Source: JAHRAW01 sp965203265 (GTDB taxonomy: Bacteria > Pseudomonadota > Gammaproteobacteria > Arenicellales > Poriferihabitantaceae). From it: a stretch of 64,000 nt of DNA. Position numbers and translations under genes: made by a program. Within the stretch, counting starts at the first letter, position 1; each line of letters begins with the position of its first letter. Positions 61,801 to 64,000 of the stretch are shown here, piece by piece. The notes beneath the pieces are model-generated. The model did not search any database. It was not told the DNA's origin and saw nothing but the letters and a program-made list of their open reading frames with translations. The DNA is taken from positions 1,612,001 through 1,676,000 of the forward strand of contig CBDBBV010000002.1 of NCBI GenBank assembly GCA_965203265.1. The letters run 5' to 3'.

Positions 61801-64000
61801 GCAGGTCGTTGTTGTCGCTCCATACATGGGTGAATTGCAACGGAATCTCCAAGCCGTTGGTGTCGCTGACGGGCGGATCGATGGTAGCCACCACCAACAG
61901 ATCTCCGCCCTCGGTGACCGTGGCGTCCGTCAGGGTAACTGTATTGACCTCCCCGCCGTGAGCAACCCGCACGGCAACCGGCAAACCGGTGAACTGCTTG
62001 TCCGACAAATAAGCGCGCTCGCCGGTATTCTCACCGAATACGAAGGAGAAGTCCGTGCTGTCCGTATCCGGCGTGCCGTCCGGCACCGTCCAAGTGGCCG
62101 TGGCGGTGCGCTCATTGTCGGTGTTCAACCAGCGATCGTTTTCGCCGTCATCGCCGCCGGAGAAGGTCAACGTTACCCCGCTGGTTTCATCGTGGAAGGT
62201 TACCCACGAAGGCTCGTCCGTGTTCGCCGTGCGGCGGCCCACATTGATCGATCTCGTGGAAGTCAGTCGGCCAGTGAAGGTAACCAACTGCCCTGCCCGC
62301 GCCGGATTCGGCGATGCCGTTACGCTCAAGGCGGCGGTGTCGTCGTCGAGCACCGTGATGGTTACCTCATCGAAATCGGGCAACACCCGATACCCCTCAT
62401 CCGTGCCGTAGCCGTCCGGCAAGGTGCCGAGGGTGAACACCAACGGCAGGTCGCCCGTAACATTCTCGTTGGGGGTATAGCGGTAGATGTGCAATGCGGT
62501 CGGATTGGACGGCGTCAATGATATGCGACTTCGAGGCTCGCCATTGACATGCAACGGCACCACCACCTCCTCCCGAGGTCGCGGATTCATCTCGATCTGC
62601 AGGCGAATCAAACCGCCTTCCACAATCCGGTCGGTACCGGTTGAATTGCTGATGGCGAAATACTGCTCCAGTCGCTCTACCACAACCATGTAGGTCTTGG
62701 TGGAGGTGTCCTCGGCGGTTACCACTACCAGAATCGTGTTTTCGCCCTCGTCTAGTGGGATGGCGGTGCTGGCCGAGCCGCTGGCCACCGTGGCCGGATC
62801 GCCGTCGCTCTTGCGCACTTGAATCGAGGCGGCGCTGTGCACTGCGGTTGGCGTTATCTTCAAATGGGTGGTGTCGTACAACACTGGCAACTGGGCAGTA
62901 TAGGTGCGCGTCTCCGCTTCGAAGGTCGCGGGCAGTAACGCCAAATTCGAATAGGTGCCGTTCGCGTCCGTGGCAGTCTCGGCAATGAGGTTGCTCAGAT
63001 CGGCATTGGCGGAGGCAGTTCGCGTTATTTTCAGCGTATAGGTTTGGGTAACGCTGGTGTCCTCGGCGGTAACCACGGCGAAAATGTTTTCCTCGCCCAC
63101 ACCGAGGCGAATGGCGTCTTGGATAGAGCCGCTACCGCTGGTCAGTGGCAGTGTGCGCAAATTGTCGAGGTCATTACCCACCTTGACGCGGGCGGTGGTG
63201 TCTTCCACTCGCACCGACAACCTCAAGTGCGTGCTGTCGCTCGCCACCGCGGCTGTGTAGTTGCGAATAGTCGGGCTGAAGGTCGGATTGAGCGGCAACT
63301 GCGAATAGGCGCCGCCCTCGCTAGTCGAGGTGGTAGGCGTGAAGGCGACCAGATTGGCGTTGGTGGATTTTCTCGGCGTGCCGGTGGTGCCGGCCCACAG
63401 GGCGCGACCGTCGATGTAGGGGGCGACTTGTATGCCGTAGGACTGCCCGTTGGTCAGGCCGGGAATTCGGAGAGAACGGGCGAGTGGATTGGCATATACC
63501 ACCTCCCGAAACTCGCCGCTCGGACGCTCGCGATAGCGAATCCGCCAACCGTTCACATCCGGCGCATCGCTCGGCCAAGTCCAAGTCAGCGTGAGACTGC
63601 CGTTTCCGGGCGTTACCGCCAAGTCGGTCGCCTGCGTGTTGCCGCGTCCGTTTATCACGAAGGCCGGCAGGTTGAGATTGTGAGTCGCCCAACTCGGCGC
63701 ACTCACTCGCAGGGTTCCGCCGCGGCCATTGGTGGCGCTGGTGTTGAAGGTGAGGGTTTGGGTCGCGTTCAATTCGGTTGTGAGCAACACGCCGTCTCGT
63801 CTGTCGCGATCCTCTTTGAATAGGAAGGTCCCGATGGGTGCGCCGCCGTTGACTGCAGCTTGCAGATCCAATGCCCGCGTGTTGCGGTGCGGCGCGACCG
63901 AGGTGGCCGTGCCGTCCGGCGTCAAGGTGGCGGTGAACACCACATCCACTCCCAAGTCGGTGATGGTGTCGCCGCTGTTCACCACCTCGCCATTGGCGGT
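45431..64000 (-). CDS. Giant surface protein with FN3, cadherin-like and Calx-beta-type modules and C-terminal beta-barrel (5' end beyond window)
   Basis: At least 6,189 residues, open without interruption from the window edge to the stop at 45431. From the N-terminal side: three copies of an unrecognised module (ending in APHRNTRALDLQ-type blocks) with FN3 domains; cadherin-like beta-sandwich domains (SANADLSALxxx...YTVTITRA pattern, at least ten); Calx-beta-type domains (FSVNEGASATVTVTIES); three copies of a Gly/Asn-rich segment (SNNRF(D/N)FDGKGY...LRIGG); seven tandem cadherin+FN3 pairs (about 47,555-51,795); one more Calx-beta-like and FN3; and, from about residue 5,690 of the visible part, a barrel preceded by VLPEVARALVGRTTNVISARVEGAMRGG and ending in the terminal Phe of outer-membrane proteins. 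It probably anchors in the outer membrane and projects adhesive modules. Confidence 0.93.
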   Translation of the reverse strand, partial: TANGEVVNSGDTITDLGVDVVFTATLTPDGTATSVAPHRNTRALDLQAAVNGGAPIGTFLFKEDRDRRDGVLLTTELNATQTLTFNTSATNGRGGTLRVSAPSWATHNLNLPAFVINGRGNTQATDLAVTPGNGSLTLTWTWPSDAPDVNGWRIRYRERPSGEFREVVYANPLARSLRIPGLTNGQSYGIQVAPYIDGRALWAGTTGTPRKSTNANLVAFTPTTSTSEGGAYSQLPLNPTFSPTIRNYTAAVASDSTHLRLSVRVEDTTARVKVGNDLDNLRTLPLTSGSGSIQDAIRLGVGEENIFAVVTAEDTSVTQTYTLKITRTASANADLSNLIAETATDANGTYSNLALLPATFEAETRTYTAQLPVLYDTTHLKITPTAVHSAASIQVRKSDGDPATVASGSASTAIPLDEGENTILVVVTAEDTSTKTYMVVVERLEQYFAISNSTGTDRIVEGGLIRLQIEMNPRPREEVVVPLHVNGEPRSRISLTPSNPTALHIYRYTPNENVTGDLPLVFTLGTLPDGYGTDEGYRVLPDFDEVTITVLDDDTAALSVTASPNPARAGQLVTFTGRLTSTRSINVGRRTANTDEPSWVTFHDETSGVTLTFSGGDDGENDRWLNTDNERTATATWTVPDGTPDTDSTDFSFVFGENTGERAYLSDKQFTGLPVAVRVAHGGEVNTVTLTDATVTEGGDLLVVATIDPPVSDTNGLEIPLQFTHVWSDNNDLPNDLPLKTTITAAQGATTATYRLSTRDDRVVEPNETIKVALGRLEQGYTDASGPKTLTITDNDSATLNITATANGEVVNNGDRIIDLNTDVVFTATLTPDSPATSVAPHRNTRALDLQASVNGWNSIGTFLFQEARDSRDGVLLASELNATRTLTFNTSATATGDRGGTLQVSAPDWATHNLNLPAFVIKGRVNTTATDLAVAPSSDSLTLSWVWPNADTAPVNGWRIRYRDRTGGGAFSEIIEIADANARSYTIGGLTEGNSYGIQVTPYIDGRAAWAGTIGTPRESDNADLSRLQVTLIDNTIVSLTPISGSTNYTAQVAENVSQVRVWATPQVSGSSVSINDKETTGSEVVALNDYGDNVIEVVVTAQDDTTTKSYSITVRRAYPIPSISSVTAGATTDGMPLITVATTNPDSNAYDVVIQLRESSAEWPASRGTDHQLPADVETTSSTSPFVFTGTGLKKGTAYTVRAHLKTKTTTPPAAIDDSSSSVAVTTWDVPGAPTAPPDSVTTIWSAMLTVSADGSSTTLSNNRFDFDGKGYRVTDLSVDGSGNLSMRLSTSGNPSASLRSGSLRIGGNSYALSSGFSGRYFWSNGPSWSAGAEIAVEIVIPASGIAVTAGEEKLTIAWSAPSNEGGRGARITGYEVQYKETSAADWTDATHSGTTTNAEITGLVGGTSYDVRVRALNGIDPGSEWAQGQSTPVEPPSANADLDSLTAAISTSADGSGTYTPLPLMPAPFNADTLAYSASVGNAVTHLQLTPTVADTGLAKVQVGKTVATLASVNDATASAPIPLAVEANEILAVVTAENGSTKTYTVTITRAASSNADLSALVATGAAGEIGTYTALPLGDFDSATLTYRVAVEHAIDRLKVRPTAKHSGASVQVGVGTALNVVVAGDESAAISLDVGVNTIIVAVTAEDGETIKNYAVVVTRAVSPSTIATLSLLRVTLNDPPDNTIVPLESGGGSQRTKFSARVDEDVAEVKVWVTPKVSGASVSLDGEPFSGSKVVDLDYGDNVIAIVVTATDNSTTQSYSLTIERAYPIPRITEVTAGAHSDGTPNITVATTNTYAATYDVVIQIKKAAEEWPASREIDHQLPKNVATTSSASPFVFTGTGLEKGTAYTVRAHLKTKTTTPPPAAIDDSSSSVAVTTWNVPGAPTAPLGSVAVTWSATLTVSADGSSKGCDDGPGLDNCLTSLNNNRFTFDGKEYLVRELFVDGSGNLNLRLSVTGNSSPALRLGSLRIGGDSGTTYPLSSGFRNLFIWSNGPSWSDNAQITVEIVTPASGLAVIAGNAKLNIAWAASGDTGGRGASITGYDVQYKATSATNWIDATHSGTTTSVEITGLTNDTSYDVQVRAKNGITPGSAWASGQGTPILPNVINADLSALNPTIAIGQDGTYSELTIQPTFSQTTFAYTASVGDAISHLKVRPVADHSGSAIRIGKTSGSLSALASGVTSEAIPLVVGMNSILAEVTSEDGNVINTYTLAITRAASNNADLSALSAATAAGETGTYTALNLLPATFNAETRTYTAQLPVLYDTTHLQITPTAAHSSASIQVIESGGSPATVASGEASNAIELNEGENTILVVVTAEDTTTTKTYTVVVERLEQYFAISNQGTDRVVEGGLIRLQIEMNPRPTEEVVVPLHVNGDFRSRIRLTPSNPTALHIYRYTPNENVTGDLPLVFTLGQLPDGYGTDEGYRVLPDFDEVTITVIDDDFAALSVTVSPNPATANTTLTFTGRLTSTRSVNVGRLNAADEIDPEKPSYLTFRDADSGVTLTFSGGDDGENDRWVNTDNERTATATWTVPSDKLSTDSTNFSFAFDANPGKRAYLSEMQFPGLPFAVPVSHGGAVKKVTLADATATEGSPLAVVASIAPPVTDTNGLPIPLQFTHVWSDNNDLPTASPLSNITITAATGTNSATYSLPTRDDLLVEPNETIKVTLGTLDQGYTDGAGLKTLTITDNDSATLAITATANGEPVSSGDRITDLNTDVIFTATLTPDSTATAVAPHRNTRALDLQAAINGVGIGTFLFQEARDTRDGVLLGDELIAIRTLTFNTGATNGRDATLRVSKPGWATHSLNLPGLGDLPGFVILGRDDTKANNLAVTSGNGSLTLSWAWPSDAPDVNGWRIRHRNRTTGGAFSEDTVVADGTARAYTISGLTNGQSYGIQVAPYTDGRALWSGVSGRPNASIDASLSALQVRAGTVSSGAFVDASALTLTLTPSFAPSITSYTATAPSGFTHVSLTPTAGAGADASIMVGKGNSLNGVNSGEASDPVAIDTGENSVLTVVTSPASSPTRTYTVTLTSAPAPTTLTMSTLSPFNEGVNPPTPNEAITATLNAPAPFGGTEITLTYTDDTTTGFSDYIPGTETITILAGEESISTRFLVVIDDQVVESDETILLDATSTNPALTAAQSTIVIQDTLDRNKAKIAFGTDAAATTSYTATVLESAGTVNVPVTVSIEPDVETVFTVEVVAAGTTATAGDYSISPSTLTFAPTGSADEFRKNLVVTITDDSIDDDDETIQLRIAPANDPVDDVGDYYARDAAGATALLTITDNDDPLPIVKFNPDSFSVNEGASATVTVTIESALTEETNVGILVFDSATDAVNADYNVTGLGGTSGDMLTIPANDTSATFTLAATADQTSEGNEPLSFILNPIASAPYQVVNADGNQIVITIVDTSTTAAPGSLQVTAGRGTLDLSWIEPAGGLHATDRYDVQYKTDTAADQVAATANDPTTGWVDAAHTGTGTTDSLTGLTNDTTYDVRVRAISDHDVAGAWATGSGTPRLSANAFLSALTATSAEAVAGPYATLSLGTFNQNTLIYRANVSNDTTHLKLRPTVEAAGLATVRVGVGSSLSTVTSGAESDAISLAEGVNEVLVAVTAEDGTVRTYTVSINRALPPSADATLSQLQLTWLDNTIVSITPTFRSQRTKYAAQVDEDVTDVKVWPTPSVSGASVSIDDEVVTRNKAIRLVRGENVVVMVVTAENGMATATYSLTIERDDPMPTPTVSSVTAGARGGAPTITVATTNPDSATYDVVIQIKKASAEWPASRGTANQLPSGVSRDGFFSSTGSDVFNGLEKGTAYTVRAHLKTKTATPTAIDDSSSSKAVTTWDVPGVPLAPPGSVSAIWSATLTVDADGSSKGCDDGPGLDNCITSLSNNRFNFDGKGYLVRELLVDGSGNLNMRLAVTGNPSPSLRLGSVRIGGSSGATYPLSSGFRNIFYWNNGPSWSDGDTVTVEIVTPASGIAVTPSDRKLSVAWAEPGDSGGRGANITGYELQYKATSASSWTPLTLTQTSADITNLTNGTVYDVRVRAKNGINPGGAWASGRGTPTATPANNAPSFSVFSLTRSVAENTAANNNVGDVVPVATDADSGDSLTYSMEGTDANSFNFNTSTRQITTKQGVTYDHEAKSSYSVTIRVSDGTASDTLPVTINITDVAEPPAKPSAPTVSSASATSVNISWGAPSNTGKPAITSYDLRYRAGSTGNWSDGPQNQSGTTATLSSLTAGTSYQVQVRATNAEGDSPWSDSGSGSTNTLTNSEPSFNVTSLTRSMAENTAANTNIGAVIPEATDTDSGDTLVYTMEGTDANSFHFNTTTRQITTKDGVTYDYESKSSYSVTIKVSDGTASDTVAVTINLTDVAEPPAQPSAPTVSSTSITILSVSWGAPSNTGKPAISSYDLRYRAGSSGNWSNGPQNQTGTTANISNLMAATSYQVQVRATNAEGDSPWSNSGSGSTNTPANNAPSFAASSLTRSVAENSAANTNVGAVIPAATDTDTGDTLAHTMEGTDANSFNFNTSTRQITTKQGVTYDYEAKSSYSVTIKVSDGSASDTVAVTINLTDVSEPPAQPSAPTVASASTTSLNISWGAPSNTGKPAISSYDLRYRSGTSGNWSDGPQNHSGTTATISSLTAATSYQVQVRATNAEGDSPWSNSGTGSTNTPANSAPAFAATSLTRSVAENTAANSNIGAAIPAATDANSGDTLVYTLEGTDASSFAFNASSRQITTKDGVTYDFEAKASYSVTIKVSDGTASDTVAVTINLNDVAEPPAQPSAPTVSSASTTSVNVSWGAPSNTGKPAISSYDLRYRAGSSGQWSNGPQDQSGTSATLSSLTAGTSYQVQVRATNAEGDSPWSNSGTGSTNTPANNAPSFAASSLTRSVAENSAANTNVGAVIPAATDTDTGDTLAHTMEGTDANSFNFNTSTRQITTKSGVTYDFEAKSSYSVTIKVSDGSASDTVAVTINLTDVSEPPAQPSAPTVASASTTSLNISWGAPSNTGKPAISSYDLRYRAGNTGNWSDGPQNQSGTTATISSLTAATSYQVQVRATNAEGDSPWSNSGTGSTNTPANSAPAFAATSLTRSVAENTAANANVGAVIPAATDANSGDTLVYTMEGTDASSFAFNASSRQITTKDGVTYDFEAKASYSVTIKVSDGTASDTVAVTINLNDVAEPPAKPSAPTVSSASTTSVNVSWGAPSNTGKPAISSYDLRYRASSTSNWSNGPQNVTGTTATLSSLTAGTSYQVQVRATNAEGDSPWSNSGSGSTNTLTNSAPVFAASSLTRSVAENTAANTNIGDAIPAATDANSGDTLVYTMEGTDANSFSFDSSSRRIRTKSGVTYDHEAKSSYSVTIKVSDGTASDTVTVAITITDVSEPPAKPSAPTVSATSTTSLSVSWSAPPNTGKPAISNYDLRYRAGSSGQWSNGPQDQTDTMATLSSLIAGTSYQVQVRATNADGDGPWSDSGTDSTNSLPSTITLSVQSRVIEDAGMITLTATLVGGTFDGGRSCTLTAAANSVAVAGALNAGGDYEINGLLAFVDSTQRTATASIVIHDDSAEESAEDAIIETDCDGFFPADRKGEATFTIVDNDTPPTTPSELSLTPSNQALTAVWSVPGVRDPVVSGYDVQYKETSAADSDWTDVPHSDTTTSVEITGLTNDVSYDVRVRAGNAAGKSDWSSIATATPRAGSPLEQVHEAVLPEVARALVGRTTNVISARVEGAMRGGRNSTASLGGQNTVAGALVAFAPGMVNGESRTLDMLHGSQFTLPLNGSNGDGVVGSDSTSLWGSGDYRRFSGESDGMDWSGGMHSAQVGVDTRMRDDLLAGVALSWSQGSLQYDSNTDGGGEGDYDLDLLSVHPYVGWRAGYMDLWATAGYGNGEVEVTPDQGTASANDLTLWTVGAGGGGLVWASEAANVRLKGEIMQTTMDIDGNEEMAAMSVDTTMARVTAEASRTTELVGGGMFSPSLSLGARHDGGDGNTGTGAELSGGVRYENAATGVEASASVYGMFGRSNYEEWGLSGLLQLSPGTDGRGLSITLRPGYGSGGKDTGRVWTQGMLDKDAPTAPTDSSGRLDAKLGYGLWAPWNSGLVTPWGGMTMNANSRQYRAGLDWTFSRRLSMNLSGEQHETTDRGLGDRRYRVGVDWVFGDGGLFDMNLSGERREGVNEAAKHSVLLKGTVRF
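47555..51795 (-). repeat. Seven tandem 606-bp cadherin+FN3 repeat units
   Basis: The FN3/cadherin boundary sequence recurs at about 48166, 48769, 49375, 49981, 50587 and 51190, a spacing of 603-606 bp (about 202 residues). Each unit has a cadherin-like half (SLTRSVAENTAANTNIG, DANSF, TTKDGVTYDYEAKSSYSV) and an FN3 half (AISSYDLRYRAGS, SYQVQVRATNAEGDSPWS). Units 3 and 5, and 4 and 6 are closest to each other, indicating duplication of a two-unit, roughly 1.2-kb block. Confidence 0.88.
55500..57060 (-). repeat. Copy 2 of a long (about 1.5 kb) composite repeat in the giant protein
   Basis: The block running from RIVEGGLIRLQIEMNPRP-like through SVTVSPNP, TATWTVPSDKLST, QFTHVWSDNNDLP, NETIKVTLGTL to APHRNTRALDLQAAING and ATHSLNLPG is repeated at about 61,200-62,700, with a further partial copy at 63,640-64,000. 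Differences are scattered substitutions, so the copies are older than the 606-bp array. Confidence 0.8.
61200..62700 (-). repeat. Copy 1 of the 1.5 kb composite repeat
   Basis: Same module order as the copy at 55,500-57,060 (Calx-beta-like NPRPREEVVVPLHVNG, WTVPDGTPDTDST, HVWSDNNDLPNDLP, EPNETIKVALGRL, APHRNTRALDLQASVNG), near-identical over long stretches. It supports growth of the giant gene by tandem and dispersed duplication. Confidence 0.8.

Overview
The window is a GC-rich, densely coding chromosomal segment, most likely from an uncultured or symbiotic gammaproteobacterium with sulfur-oxidising, autotrophy-linked metabolism. This rests on gene content only: yggX, fabA/fabB, coq7 and ctaA; a QmoAB-HdrCB electron-transfer operon with SseA and TusA sulfur-carrier proteins; and CbbQ, RpiA, carbonic anhydrase and glycolate oxidase. 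No rRNA, tRNA or CRISPR array was seen.

Layout. (1) 1-2204: yggX, a small membrane protein, a low-GC DNA methyltransferase followed by a 40-residue stub of what looks like its restriction endonuclease, and a class I glutamine amidotransferase. (2) 2205-6826: an accessory island entirely on the minus strand. It holds a complete diversity-generating retroelement (DGR): a secreted formylglycine-generating-enzyme-fold target with a C-terminal variable repeat (VR), an Avd-like accessory protein, a reverse transcriptase and a template repeat (TR). TR and VR align over 111 bp with 13 differences, 12 of them at template adenines. Three unknown genes (secreted, membrane, soluble) lie directly upstream in the same direction. 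(3) 6827-13322: a gene-poor stretch with a broken gene remnant, a DUF4149-like protein, an operon of two ATP-grasp enzymes and an MFS transporter, a DoxX-like protein, a glutathione transferase and a metallophosphoesterase. (4) 13446-24065: housekeeping metabolism (pyk with an apparent CTG start, carbonic anhydrase, a glutaredoxin fusion, a thioredoxin-like ferredoxin, glcDEF, coq7, ctaA, fabB, fabA). (5) 24312-30496: a lysine-rich repeat protein and a tungsten aldehyde oxidoreductase cluster (aorABC, two MoaD-like proteins, one unknown protein, a MoaA). (6) 30647-38292: qmoA-qmoB-hdrC-hdrB-argE-folKP, probably one operon. (7) 38453-45300: cbbQ-rpiA, a dCTP-deaminase-fold/coiled-coil/membrane protein, sseA, tusA, a BepA-like protease, a BioC-like methyltransferase and comF. 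(8) 45431-64000: one uninterrupted reading frame of at least 6,189 residues, running off the right edge, made of fibronectin III, cadherin-like and Calx-beta-type modules and ending in an outer-membrane beta-barrel.

How it fits together. HdrBC plus QmoAB could pass electrons between the quinone/thiol pool and sulfur enzymes encoded elsewhere, with SseA and TusA moving sulfane sulfur. GlcDEF would recover glycolate from Rubisco oxygenation, matching CbbQ and RpiA. The AOR cluster carries its own pterin-cofactor genes. The strongest accessory finding is the DGR. The surface-protein gene at the right edge and the DGR-diversified secreted protein both suggest investment in variable extracellular interactions.
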